Shown: piece after piece, positions 10,770 to 22,853 of the stretch
Position numbering within the stretch: the first letter of the stretch is position 1
Layout of the letters: each line of letters begins with the position of its first letter
Source of the DNA: Coleophoma eucalyptorum
Lineage: Eukaryota > Ascomycota > Leotiomycetes > Helotiales > Dermateaceae
DNA length: 64,000 nucleotides
NCBI GenBank assembly: GCA_026120035.1
Contig: JALRME010000002.1
Span: 1,798,001 to 1,862,000 of the forward strand
Direction of reading: 5' to 3'
Notes under the pieces: model-generated
Told to the model about the DNA's origin: nothing
Databases searched by the model: none
Seen by the model: only the letters and a program-made list of their open reading frames with translations
Made by a program: the position numbers and the translations under genes

Positions 10770-13124
10770 CTAGCCCTCATTATCATTCCGAGGCCGACGA
10801 GGAGGAGCTGGAATGCTGATCGTCGGCAAAGAGTTGATATTCGGTACCCAGTCTTGACGGGAAGAGCCAGTCGTTGGTCTGGGTGATGTGGGATTGCTCG
10901 GCAACGGCGTGAATTGCGACCGCTCTTCCGACGGTGACCACGGCGTCGAGTTCTCGGTCATTCGTCGACCTTGAATAGCTGGAGTGGCGAACGATATGCT
11001 TCCACGATGTGAGATTGCCTGCTGGTCCAAGTTCTGAGGCGCGTAAGGATTATTTGGGCTTCGTATTTGTGTATAGCTGGAGATTGGACTCTGCGACCGC
11101 CCAAACGTAGTGCCAGTAAGAAGTGGTGCATCAGTTGTACGTGACGGCACTTGTACTATATGGTCCTCGTTCTCCATTTCTTCTACATCTGCCAACAAGT
11201 TCCGTCGTCGCACTGGAGCGGGTATAACCGTGACGGGTAGGGGACCGACAGTCGTATTGTCTTGTCGTTTCCTCTGGCTAATCTTCTCAGCCTGTACTGC
11301 AGCAAACTCTTCGAATCTGGCCCGTACGTCCCATTTATTTGCAGCAGAATGCCCAACCGCTGGTTCTTGGACTTTAATGGCATGTGCTGATACCTCTGGG
11401 GGTGGTCCTTGGTTTCTTTTTCGGAACGGATTTGCATTTGCTATTGCCTGCCAGGCTGTATTACGGCCTGATGCTGGATTAATCTCTTCGTCGTGTGATT
11501 CTTCAATAAAGGTAGGCTTGCTGGCATCAGCAAAATTTTCTAAAATAACAGGTTTCCCTGTGTCTTCTAGCGTGTCATCGGTTTCCCTAGATGTTGTAAT
11601 CTCCAGGCTATATCCCCTTGAAGGTGGTGGCGGCCTCCTTGTTTCTGGTAATGAAGGCGTTGCATCTTCCATAGGATGATATCGGATGGCGTAGACAGTA
11701 CTTTCGGCACTGGCAGTGTCCGTTCTACTGATGGGTGTCGCTACAGGAAGAGGCCTGGCTGGCCATAAGGGAGCACGTAGTCGGGATACTGGCTGCTCTG
11801 CTGTCCTTTCTCCATCCTCTCTGATACCACCCGTTTCCACGTCGCCATTAAATCTTGCTCGATATCGATGCGCGAGCCCGGTCATTGCCGGCCATCGTCC
11901 ATGGATGCCTGTTGCTGCTCCACCTCCGCCGCTACCGCCGTCCTTACGATGCTTGAGTCCTTTACTCCAGATTGCTTCAGATGTGGGTGTGACTTCAAGC
12001 ATCTCGTCCCCATCAAAGACTTCCCTACCAAGAACACCATCCTTCCTGTCGTTTCTTTCCAGTGCCTCAATTCTTTCCACCCATTCCCAGACCACAACAC
12101 TTGCAGCAGCCGCTCCGACCCACCGTACGTAATCACCCCATCCTGCAAGCTTAGGTTTTGAAATATCCAAAACAAAGAAAACTACCGGTACTAAGACCGA
12201 TACTAACGATAAAAGTGCCACCAGACAGATGTTGCGCATCTGTGGATGATAAAAAGCGTATCGCTTTTTGGTAAGCGCATAATACATGACCCACGCACAG
12301 TATAGGAGGCTTAGAGCCAACTGGAAAAGATAAGCTAGTGCCGGTATAGCATCTACGAAACTCTGGGGTCTGTTGTTGCCCTCGTATACGAAGTTGTTGA
12401 GAATACCGAAAAGGACATCGAGAGTGATAAGGGCAAATGCAGTCCATTTGATGATGATTTTCTCTCTCTGTCGTGGGAAGAGTCTTATGAGCGTCTGAGC
12501 TTGAGCAAGCCAAAGGAAAGTATCCGAAATGACCCGGATGACCTTGAGTTCTGTTCCATCCTCAACCGCGTTTTGCAAAGCCAATGCATCCTGAAGTCCT
12601 TGGTTGTATTGTTGTTCTGCAACACGGAGGGTATCTGCTGTCGCGATCGTGAGCGATATCGCGACTGTCGCAGCCGCAACCTTCTGTAGCCATGGTCGAC
12701 CACCAATTCCGATACCAGCGTCGCTCCCCGAGGGTCCATTGGTGAAACCGCGTCGTCCTAGAACCACAGCGCCCTCAATCAAAAAGGTCCTTGGTGTAAT
12801 CAATAGCATGATAAACAACATATAGGCAATGACTGTGCACGCAGCCAGCGCGTAACATTCCGGTAGCGTTGAGGCATAGAATGGATCGCGAAAATCGGTC
12901 ACGGTTGACGTGTGGGAATTTGCCTCGCTCGTGAGGATCAAAATGCTGTCGCTACTCCCTGTGCACTCCGGCGAGAAGACAGCATTAGAGGTGAGGGTGA
13001 CTGCAGACGACGCTGCCAACTGAATGACGCCTTTCGAGGGGAGGGTGAAGGGTGTGCAATGCGCCGTTGTCGCTGAGGTTGTCGTGTCGGCGGAAGGAAA
13101 ATTCCAGATCTGTCGTCGGTCCAT
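10770..13124 (-). CDS. palH: PalH/Rim21 seven-transmembrane ambient pH sensor
   Basis: A single uninterrupted frame of 784 aa. An N-terminal extracellular segment with few cysteines is followed by seven hydrophobic spans. The first begins at CYALAACTVIAYMLFIMLL, and the block with LFPRQREKIIIKWTAFALI and FGILNNFVYEGNNRPQS is characteristic of the PalH/RIM21 family. The remaining ~400 residues are a hydrophilic, Ser/Pro-rich cytosolic tail. In Aspergillus PalH works with the arrestin PalF at the plasma membrane to signal alkaline pH through ESCRT to PacC processing; length and topology here fit (Aspergillus PalH is of similar size). The absence of introns contrasts with most neighbours. Confidence is high for the family; the pathway role is from family knowledge. 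Confidence 0.93.
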   Translation of the reverse strand: MDRRQIWNFPSADTTTSATTAHCTPFTLPSKGVIQLAASSAVTLTSNAVFSPECTGSSDSILILTSEANSHTSTVTDFRDPFYASTLPECYALAACTVIAYMLFIMLLITPRTFLIEGAVVLGRRGFTNGPSGSDAGIGIGGRPWLQKVAAATVAISLTIATADTLRVAEQQYNQGLQDALALQNAVEDGTELKVIRVISDTFLWLAQAQTLIRLFPRQREKIIIKWTAFALITLDVLFGILNNFVYEGNNRPQSFVDAIPALAYLFQLALSLLYCAWVMYYALTKKRYAFYHPQMRNICLVALLSLVSVLVPVVFFVLDISKPKLAGWGDYVRWVGAAAASVVVWEWVERIEALERNDRKDGVLGREVFDGDEMLEVTPTSEAIWSKGLKHRKDGGSGGGGAATGIHGRWPAMTGLAHRYRARFNGDVETGGIREDGERTAEQPVSRLRAPLWPARPLPVATPISRTDTASAESTVYAIRYHPMEDATPSLPETRRPPPPSRGYSLEITTSRETDDTLEDTGKPVILENFADASKPTFIEESHDEEINPASGRNTAWQAIANANPFRKRNQGPPPEVSAHAIKVQEPAVGHSAANKWDVRARFEEFAAVQAEKISQRKRQDNTTVGPLPVTVIPAPVRRRNLLADVEEMENEDHIVQVPSRTTDAPLLTGTTFGRSQSPISSYTQIRSPNNPYAPQNLDQQAISHRGSISFATPAIQGRRMTENSTPWSPSEERSQFTPLPSNPTSPRPTTGSSRQDWVPNINSLPTISIPAPPRRPRNDNEG

Positions 13125-16100
13125 CTTGTTCTTGTTATCACGGCCCTGCCGCAGTGATGGTTGAGTGTTCTCCCTTCAGTAATCGTGGGTCGTCATGGCT
13201 CTTGATGTCTGTGGTGTTGTGTTATCAGTCGAGTCGAGGATCGATACGTTCGAATACGAAGACTGCGTCGGCGCTTGTTGATGATGGATCTGCACGATGC
13301 CGTATAGATGAGTATGAGGTTGGTGAAGGCTAGAATCGATTCGAGCGGTGTTTAGGGCTTGGGTGACAAGCACGTATCCGCCTGGGCATTCGAGTCTATT
13401 TAGGACGTATGAGGGTTGAAGCGCAGTGATTTGGGAACTTGTTACAGAGTCGAGGACTCAAACAGCGAAGGTTGGGTGCACGGCTCTCACAGGCTGGGCC
13501 CCGCAGAGCATATGAAGGTAAAGCGGCAGGTTCCTCAATAGCGGAGATCAGCCTTAGTCCGGTTGGGCGAGGCGTGAGCGAAGGGAGTGGCCTTGGTGTC
13601 AGAGCTGAAAGGAATGAGTCTCGTTTACTCAGGTCAAGGAGACAGAGTGCAGATTGTGCCAGTGCCCTCACGAAGCCCATTATTCCAACACCAGCCAACC
13701 TTCTAGAACCACTGTACTGCATCGTACCACCCCTACACTTTAGCCACTCTCACACCAACACCACTACCACCACCTGCTGCGCTCCATCCGTTATGGGCAA
13801 GCAGTACGAGGAGCCTTCCCAGAAAAGGTCAGCGCGTGGTGCTGCTTTTTCAACGACGATTTCAACAGGGATGCAACATTGACCATCCGGTATTGGGAAA
13901 GTCTAATAATCCTTCTACCACGACCAGCTCTGGTGTCCAGGACAACTTTTATGCATCGCAGTGCCTCGCAACACATTTCACATTTACCAGTACCTCGGCC
14001 GTGAGAGCATGGCCTCGAATATAGAATCCCACCGTTACATTTCCAGCGCTCTGGATTGAACTCAGTCAAAAAGGTTGCCAAGTACCGTAAGGTCATGCCA
14101 AGCAGCCATTTCCGTGACTTGGGGAATGCTTAATGAGAAAGAGTGTCGCCCACGAGGCATTCTAAACGATTTCGAGCTAAGTTAAACGACACCTGAGCCA
14201 TTTGTTTTTGCGTTTTTCCGAAGTGATTGTCCGAGAGGGAGGAATCTTATTCCCCTCCGCTAATTGGACGACCTGTTTATAGACGTCTCCGCCGGGCTTC
14301 TCCCTCGCTTTGTTCCTCGCCCTGCTCTCTTACTTTTTGAAAGATCCATGGTCAACGTCGTCACCACCGTGAGGCTTTTCAGGCTTTCAGGAAGTGTTCA
14401 AGAGGATCTTAATTAAAGTGGAATGGAACATAAACCTCTGCCTTGATCATTATTGTGTGGAGTGCGGAGTGCATTTATCTACGAAGTAGGGGACTTCGTC
14501 TGCATAGCACGCGACTCAGTCGAACCGTCTCGCGCCGATGTTTGGTCTCAGTAGGACGGCTCAAAAGTCTGTACCAGTCGCGAATACTCGAATTGACGCT
14601 TTGACTTTCAACCACTTCTTCCCAATATCCTGTTCATTTAATGTTCTAAATCTGCCGATGATCTGTTTAGTGAGCATCCAATTGTCCTGAGCGTTGTTTC
14701 GTCTTCATCTTGCCTCACGCTATGCAACAGCTCAGCATTACGAGACGGTGCGTTCCACAGCGTCTCCAGTGGACGGTAGACAGCCGTTTGTGGTGTCTCA
14801 GGGTATTCGGCAAAGTTTGAACCAGTAAGTCTTGCATCCGTGACATTTTCTTGCCGCTGTCTTTCCATCGTGAGGATTCTAGTATATAACCTACCTCGGA
14901 ACTTGTACACTTTGACGTAAATTACTGAACATATTTCTGATGATTTATAATGTGCTTTACATACTCCACTAGCCGCGCTCCACAGATTGTCTGAGATTCG
15001 GATCGAATTTAAAGGCCCAGAATTCCCTCGCAAGAACGTGCTCTTTTGGTGCTTTATCTCAGTTTGGGAACCTCTGGCGAACCTCACAATCCCACTTCAT
15101 TAGGCATACCCTCTTAGGGTTTCCCAGACATGAGGATAGCCTAATCTTGTAAAACTGTGTTGGTCGTCCATCACAAGATCCATTTTCAGTAGACAGCTCA
15201 GATTATTTACCAACGATCCGTTACGACTACTCTAAAATCAAAAGGCCTGAAACATAGGGAAGAGAGTTTTGTTTGGGAGTCAGACATGTAAATATCCAAC
15301 ACTTTCCATGAGACTTCCATTGATAAGCAGAATAACTGGTGTCAGATAACTCAGCCAATGTTTCAATTCCACGAAAAATGATTTTCCAAGATGTAATCAA
15401 TCGACAACCGCTCTTCATTGTTCGCCTTCTGTAAACGAGAAAGGGCCATACAACGACGATCTTCTCGACTGATTTCCTGCTATCGTTTGCGAGAGAGGCT
15501 AGCAGCAAGGCCAGCCAGAACTAGCGTCTCTGGTCATGCCACTGCTAGCACCGGAAACTGATAAGCAGAGATGCAAACAGCCCCAGATGACATCAAATCA
15601 TTGGGCTATCGATCGAGGCGTGGGCATGTCGGTACAAACTGCTATTCATACACTCGCAAAGCTACGTGAACAAGCTGGGGCGGCACGACCTTGTGGTAAA
15701 AAGCTTCCCAGCACGTGGTCATTAATTTGAAAAGTATAATGGCACGCTCAACACATCAAAAACAGCAGTGGCGGGGAGGGTTTAATATAGCCTCAATACA
15801 TCGCACTATGATGCCGTTCTAAAAACATGGTCGAGTCTGTATTGGGGAAAGGTTATAGCTGGCCATGCTAACTCGTGTACTATACTACTTGCTATCGTCA
15901 GGAGGCCATGCATGGGCTCGCTTCCAAAATTGCCATTTCAAAGTGTGTCTCCAGGAGAAATTTCAATGAGTAATGCAGACGATGGAAGCCACAAGTACTG
16001 TTACATGCTGTTTACAAAGCCACTGAAGGGTACAGTAAGCACCTCATAGATATACTTGGTTCCTGGTACAGTGTACATGTGATGACGGGCAGAGAAGTGA

Positions 16101-16964
16101 TGGAGCTCAAGAGATAATTTAGAATCGTCTGAAAGTCGACGACAGCTACCCCATCAGTCCAAGTGCTTGCCGCATCTGGGCTACACCACACTCCTGGGGC
16201 ACAGACCAGAACTCGCTGGTCATAATGTTCCGGCGAAAAACAACAAAGGGGGAACCGGGGGGCAGTTATGAGGTGCTGGCTGTTCCAGAGAATGCAAGAT
16301 CTGATTTGATCCGAAGGTCATGACTATCGATGTCATCGCAGGACCACAATGGTCAATAAGAAGTCGTCGTTGCCAGATTCCAGCCCACAAAGCCCAGCTC
16401 AAATACTGTAAATAATCCACTGCCGCGCTCAAGCCGCTGGAAGATCTCCCAAGACTCGCGAGCTAAGCCCTATGCGGATGTCTAGACCAGGAACCTCTGA
16501 AACATCGAGTGGGAAACAATTACTTAGACACTCCTTTGGGCCTCTACAACCAGCTGTCAATCACGACGTCGAATCTGAATCCTTTCTTTCCTCTCTCCCT
16601 CTGCCAGGTCTTTACGACTACGCTGGCCATAGTCACGTCTTTTGACATCTTTCCTTTTGAATTGCCCGAACTGCTCGACATTAATCAATCCACTCCTTAG
16701 TGTTATAGAGTATCCCCGGCCTCGAAATTACTTCGTACAGTGCCCGGTCAACGAACCCATAATTGTGCCTTGACGACACCACCCGTCACTCCTTTGGTCT
16801 ATAGCGACATCACTCTTCTTGGACGATGCAAACTACAACTGGGTAGTGGCACAGACTAAACTTTAGACATCGGAACACGACACATGCAATTAAGCTGCTT
16901 ATCAACGCGATCAGCTTCAGGAGAGACTGCCCAAGAATTTGGATATTTATGAGGTTTTGACAAC
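13125..16964. other. 3.8 kb divergent spacer between palH and the Tea4-like gene, no confident gene
   Basis: The two flanking genes point away from each other, so both promoters lie here. Open frames of up to 149 codons exist (for example minus strand 14638-15087 and plus strand 13439-13882), but they lack recognisable domains and good splice partners. No repeat family, tRNA or transposon remnant was recognised. It could hold a non-coding RNA or degraded DNA; the sequence alone does not decide. Confidence 0.45.
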
Positions 16965-19900
16965 ATGACGCGCCCCGAAATTATCAGAGCTGGTCAGTAC
17001 TTGCGATGCACTCATGGCTCGCCACAGCCATCTAATTGTCGCAATAGATTCCATTGATCTTCAAAATTCGAATGCCCCATCCGCCCAAGACCACACACGA
17101 CAAACTTCCCAGCCAGGACCGCCTGGGAACGTCACCCTAGCATCGCACCAAGCCGATACACTACGCGAGGTTGCGGCCGAAACTGCAGAAGAACAATTGA
17201 AGAGCCCGAGAGTGTCGAAAGAATGGTCCAATGGTGAAGTGCAGCAATTACAGGACTATGGCCGTGAGGATCTAGCAGCGGGCGTGACGGAGTCTTTGAA
17301 TGGGCTAAATCACCAAAAGCAGGATACGCTCGCTGTCGCTCAAAATGGAGGACTTACAGGCTCGACTACAGAGGATGCGGAGATGGCAGGCGCGGAAGGG
17401 GATGATGACATGGATGACGAAGATGACGATATGATGGACAAGATCTCGAGTTCGCCTTCGATTGAAGATGGTGGGTATTCCCTTCCAAAGATATGGCCAG
17501 CAAGGATGGATTCTCTTTCCCCAGAGATTACGCCTTTGAGTCCCTCAACACTCACACAAACGTGCAACGAGAGTTCGTCACCCTTTGTGGAGACACCTGA
17601 TCACTATCCGTTACGGCTTCAGCACGAACAGGACAAGGACGTGCTTCAGGTGGGATTAGCAAGATTGTCACCTTATCATCATCATTCTCTGGGTGAGTAT
17701 ATGGATACCAGTCAAGTTCCCAAATCCGACGAATGCGAACCGGCGGAAAGTCCATTATTACCACTACAACTTAAAGAAATAACTGTACCCTACATCGAGG
17801 ACTACGACGACGATTACTTTCATGGCTATCATTCTGACGAAACTCTAACCACCCAATCAGGACTAGAATCTGATTTCGAAAGATCCAACGAAAGGGAAAA
17901 TCAATCAATGACGATACCATATCAAAGCTCCGAGGAAGATGATGATTCTGATGATAACCTCGCTTACTCTTCTGACTCTAGATTTATTGATTCAGGTTGG
18001 GGTGGAGAATGCTTACAAGAACTAGAGGACATCGATTTCGAATTTGTGTATGCGCTTCACACATTCGTTGCCACTGTCGAAGGCCAAGCCAACGCGACCA
18101 AAGGAGATACGATGGTTCTTCTAGACGATAGTAATAGCTACTGGTGGCTTGTTAGGGTTGTTAAAGATAGCAGTATTGGTATGAGTTGTTCCAAATCCGA
18201 CGACCATTGATTTAACGAACTGGTTACAGGATACCTCCCCGCAGAACATATCGAGACTCCAACCGAACGATTGGCACGTTTGAATAAACATAGAAATATT
18301 GATGTTCGTGGACTGTCTGATGATAACAAGCATAGGCTAACTTCTGACAGCTTACATCCACGATGCTTGGTGACCAGGCCGAGAAATCTAAGAATCCTTT
18401 GAAGAAAGCGATTCGTAGGAGGGGTGCCAAAACCGTTGCATTTACAGCCCCAACATATTTTGAGGCTTCAGACAACGAGTACTCGTCTGATGAAGAAGAA
18501 GAAGATGGTGAGGGTGAGTACTATGGCCAGCAAGATCAGCAAGCAACAACACAGGAGACAAACCCCGAGGATGATGACATTGTTGCTGTGGAGCCTCTCA
18601 AACCTCGCTCTGAGCTTAGAGAGACGAAATCCGAACCTACGGCTGCCGAAGCCAACCGGGCTGAGCCCACGGCGAAGCTGAGCTCCGACACCACACGATC
18701 CAGTGATGAATTCTTCGAAGGGAAGAAGGAGAATAAATCAAGGAATGGAACAGTACGAAACACCGACTCCTTCTTTAAAGACGATACTGTTGAGACGCGG
18801 AAAATTACTCTCACACCAAATCTCCTTCGTGATGATTCAAGTACCTCAACCAGGACATCTGGTGATTCCAAGGATATGAAACAACGCCCAAGCTTAGAAA
18901 AACTTGAAAAGGACTCTGTCAGCGAAAAGAGCAAGGACAAGAAGGACAAGAAGGACAAGAAAGAGAAGGAGAAGAAACCTGGAATGCTTAGCGGCCTGTT
19001 CAAGCGCAAAGACAAGAAGTCCAAGGCTCAGGATGAGGAAGCTGAGGGTAGCACTATTGGGCCACGCTCTTCTGAGGATGCAAGAGCATCACCGGTTCCT
19101 AGTAAAGATTCAGAAGAAGTTGCTGCATTGGAGGAGACCACCGCGACCACCACCCAAAAAGAGCCATTGCAAGTTCAAAGACAGCCTAGCAAGCTACAAA
19201 AGGTGCCCCGCGCCGATACATCACCAACCAAGAAGCAGGCCTCAGGAGCAGAACAGTTGTCAGATCCAGCTCAGACAACCGAGCGTGCGCCGGCTTCAGA
19301 GCCAGCGCAAACACCTTCTATGCGTTTAGTACAACCAGAACCAAACCCAGCGACAGAAGAAAAGCCGGTGCAGCCTCGAGAACTTACTCCTGAGCCTGTC
19401 AAGGGGCTTAGTCCAGCACCGGCTCCTGCTACCTCGCCGCCAAAGGAGCAAAAATCTGGAGGTACCATATCTAAGATATTACGCTCTGCAAGCTCTTCCA
19501 ACTCAGAACCAAAGCCTGTGAAAGCGAAGAAAGCAAAGTCTCGCGTCGAGCTTGATGACTTCGATTCCTCGGCTGACGATTCACCTGTGGAAGAACCGAT
19601 AAGAGCACCTAGCAATGTTCAACGTCCAATCCCTGGAGCATTCCCAGACAGCTACACCAATACACCACCAAATGAAAAATCTGTGACGAGACCTGAGAGG
19701 CTATCAGAGTCTCCCGTTCAGGTTTCGCCAATCAACTCTCAATCCCATCCTCCTGCCTTGATGGTAGACACATCAAGCCAAGAAGATGTTCCTTCCCCAG
19801 TATCATCTCCATCGCCAGAACTCATAAATGCCGACGAGGCTCATGAAAAGAAGGGTCACGGGAGTGCATCAACATCAGCTTCAACATCGACTTGGAGCGA

Positions 19901-20171
19901 TGCTCACCTGCGAACCTTCTTTGATGACGATGCCGATATCAAAGACCTACTGGTCGTAGTGTACGACAAATCTGGAGTTGTTCCCGCTGGACCGGACCAC
20001 CCGATTACGGGAGAGCTCTTCAAAGAAGAAAATGCCAAGCTGGCTGACATTACCAATGTAAGTATCATCCCAGCCCACTGTCAATCTTTGGGTCTTTCGC
20101 TGACAACCATCCAGCGCCTGGACGAAATGCTTGGTGATTGGCTGGCCAGAAAAGCCAAGACCTCACGATAG
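16965..20171 (+). CDS. tea4: SH3-domain polarity protein, Tea4/Bud14 family
   Basis: Five exons, 16965-16992, 17048-18178, 18230-18303, 18351-20057 and 20115-20171, give 998 aa. The short first exon encodes MTRPEIIRA and joins in frame to DSIDLQ; an ATG at 17014 inside the first intron is the fallback start. After a long acidic, disordered region comes an SH3 domain (~residues 342-400) with ALHTFVATVEGQ, DDSNSYWWLVRV and GYLPAEHIETP, split by the second intron. A basic block then carries KTVAF (438-442), which fits the RVxF docking motif for type 1 phosphatase, followed by TAPTYFEASDNEYSSDEEE. The rest is disordered and Lys/Glu-, Pro- and Ser-rich. S. pombe Tea4 and yeast Bud14 bring PP1 to cortical or tip sites in polarised growth; a role at hyphal tips is inferred. 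The last intron is open in frame. Confidence 0.85.
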
Positions 20172-21199
20172 ACGGGGCGCTGGCTGCAGCACTGACGGTG
20201 TAGCTTAATGCAACGAAATGATAACGAGGTGCGAGGTTGACTCGTGTTTGGCGTATGGGGTTCATAGGTCATGGTTGCTTTGGAGATACCTTATACCATC
20301 TTGGATGCTTTTTGTTGTTTTCAACTAGCTATGTAGTTATGCTTTGCCTTCTTCCTCTTCTGCTTCTTATTATTATTATTCTTCTTCTTCTTCTTCTTCT
20401 ACTTCTTCTGCAAACATTCCAACCATTACCTGCAGTATCATGCTTTTGGAATCAGACACGCGAAGCAATCATCCACCGACCGAGCGGGCCTAACATGTCA
20501 ATCATTCACGTGATTGCGATAAAAACAAGCCAGGCAAGATAATGGTAAAAGGAAGGGATTGAGTGGGCGAGGGGTGACGTGCAAGACAGGGCATTCGGGG
20601 CCCAACAAAGTTCCGAAGAAGCGACATACGATGCTCATGCCTCATGGCTTTCCAGGCTAAGTAAAGGTAAGGTACCGGGCGAGGACGCCGTGGCGGCGGG
20701 GTCGAAGTACAGACGTACAGCAGCGCACCTTACAGAGCAGAACTAGCAGCAGAGCGGCTTAGGGGTTGTCTGGCTTAGACTGACTTGGACTGCAAGTTGG
20801 CGGTGCTTTTCAGTCTCCACCCCTGTCTGGATCGCTTGTTCTCCACCTGAGCTTTGGCTTACTGCTTCACCAGCGTGCTACAGCACATGCACCTGGACGG
20901 AGTACACACTCCTAAGATCTGCACTTGAGATGCCTGGGCTGTGATGATGAGAAAGTCTACCGGTGGTCGTGAAATATCGCTCTACAGAACAGACAATAGC
21001 CAGGAGTTTGAAATAGCATTCCGTATTTAATTGCAATAATAACCCGCTCAATTGCCATCTCCGATCCCAGATCTCAGTTGCTGTATATGGTTACTGCCGG
21101 CGGGTGGTCAGATCGCTTTTCGGTTATGGGATTGAGCAACCGCAGCCCTCTGCGACACAACCTCATTGTACGAGTATTCAACCTTCTGTCCTCACCAAC
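20172..21199. other. Intergenic region with CTT/TTA repeats upstream of the Ste50 gene
   Basis: The first part is the 3' flank of the Tea4-like gene and the second part the promoter of the Ste50 gene; both read left to right. A pyrimidine-rich microsatellite lies at 20348-20410. No gene recognised. Confidence 0.5.
20348..20410. repeat. CTT/TTA trinucleotide microsatellite
   Basis: A run of imperfect CTT units with a central TTA block of four to five copies, just past the Tea4-like gene. A simple repeat, probably in its 3' UTR or terminator region. Confidence 0.85.
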
Positions 21200-22853
21200 A
21201 TGGCTTTTGAGTCGGGCACCGCCTACGCGGAATCAGATGCTGATGATGAGGTGAGTGATCCTTCTCTTCGCGAGGTCGTCCTGCGCGATAGCGCCGTGTA
21301 CGGGGCTGAGACGGTCGACTTATAGTATGAGCGTTCTGTTGTAAACTTGGCCAGCGACAGCGAGGCAACGGAGAGTGAAAGCCCTTCTTCGAACGAACAC
21401 ACGCCCACAACCTACGGGAACCACAGCAGTAGCGATCGTCTGCCTGAGACTATCATCACCGAATGGGATGCTACCGAATGCTCAGAGTTTGTCGCGGGCA
21501 TCGGCCTGCGGCAGTACGCCGACTGTTTCCTAGGTATGCTGGCGCTCCCAGCTGTTCCCGATCGATACTATCGATACTAACAGAGACCAGAAAATGAGAT
21601 TGTCGGCGAGGCATTGGTGGCGTTGCAGCACGATGACTTGAAGCAGATGGGCGTGACGAGTGTTGGACATCGCCTTACGATACTAAAGAGCGTTTACGAT
21701 ATCAAAATCAAGCAGGACATACCGATAGAGAGGCTGGACTACGTTCCTGAGTGTAGGCGCTTTGATAATTGGCTTCTCTGCGTATAAACTTACTGACATC
21801 ACTTTAGCCGCCGATGCAGAATCTCAATATGCAACAGCAACACTCAAAGATATTAGACACCTGGTCGAGCAGTTGCGATTACGAGATGAAAGAATGAGCG
21901 TGGCCGAGATGGAGTTGCGCAGGATCACAGAAGAGTACAGGAGGCTGCGTGAGGATCTCTTGCCAGTATTCCGAATGGCGAAGGAGGGGCAGCCACTCCC
22001 ATACCACCCTTCCAATAACAACCAGCAAAACGCTTATGCCTATGATGCGTCGAATACTGTCTCACCTCCAGCACCAACTCCGTCTTCTAGTCAATCTGGC
22101 GGCGGTCTATCACGCAAATTCTCAACCAAGAAGCTCTACTACGATCCTCCTAAGAATGCCTCCCCTACACATCTCCAAACCACCCAAGAGAGATCCTTGA
22201 TGGAGCAAGCTCTGGATCCTGCAAATGCAGCCGAGAGAGCTGTGCTATCGTCATCTCATCTTGCAGCAATGAATGGTGGATCACAGCCATCAACATCACC
22301 TGGTTATCCATCACCGAACCAACCATCTCCCACATCTCCTCCCACACTCGGCGGATCGACTCTTGCCTCAAGATCCTACCGTTCAGACTTAAATACACCG
22401 GCGCGTAGCAATTTCCCACAGAATGACAATGACGGTTACCAACAATCTGCATATTCCCGCGACAGCAAAGCTCCCTCACGACGAGCAGCTACACCGGCTC
22501 TGGACTCAGGGACAAGTGGGTCTGGCGCTTCCGTTGAGATCTTTAAATCCTTCCGAGTCAGTATGGACGACCCCTGCTACAAGGTGCTCCCGGCAGCCCT
22601 CAAGAAATACAGTATAAACGCGCCGTGGGAGCAATACGCCCTTTACATCGTTTATGGAGATCAGGAACGCTGCTTAGGCATGGAAGAGAAGCCGTTAATA
22701 TTATTCAAGCAGTTGGATAAGGAAGGGAAGAAACCTATGTTCATGCTTCGCAAGATCTCGCCAAATCCCGATGTTCTGCCGGCCGATGGTCCGCAGAGTG
22801 CTGGATTGGATGGGGGCAGGAGAGGCTATGAACCGCCTGGTGGAATCATCTAA
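21200..22853 (+). CDS. STE50: Ste50-like MAPK cascade adaptor (SAM and Ras-association domains)
   Basis: Four exons, 21200-21250, 21326-21533, 21591-21752 and 21808-22853, give 488 aa. The introns are 75, 56 and 55 nt. The N-terminus is short and acidic. The SAM domain (~residues 48-120) contains ITEWDATECSEFVAGIGL and ALVALQHDDLKQMGVTSVGH. A coiled-coil segment follows (~150-190), then a Ser/Pro-rich linker, and a C-terminal Ras-association domain (~370-465) with FKSFRVSMDDPCYKVLPAAL and MFMLRKIS. This is the Ste50 architecture. In yeasts the SAM domain binds the MAPKKK Ste11 and the RA domain binds Cdc42 or Ras, linking upstream signals to mating, osmotic and filamentation MAPK pathways. 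Function here is by homology; the domain order and length fit well. Confidence 0.92.

Noticed and set aside
14638..15087. 149-codon minus-strand open frame in the 3.8 kb spacer
   Set aside because: No recognisable motif, and no start context or splice partner; consistent with a chance frame.
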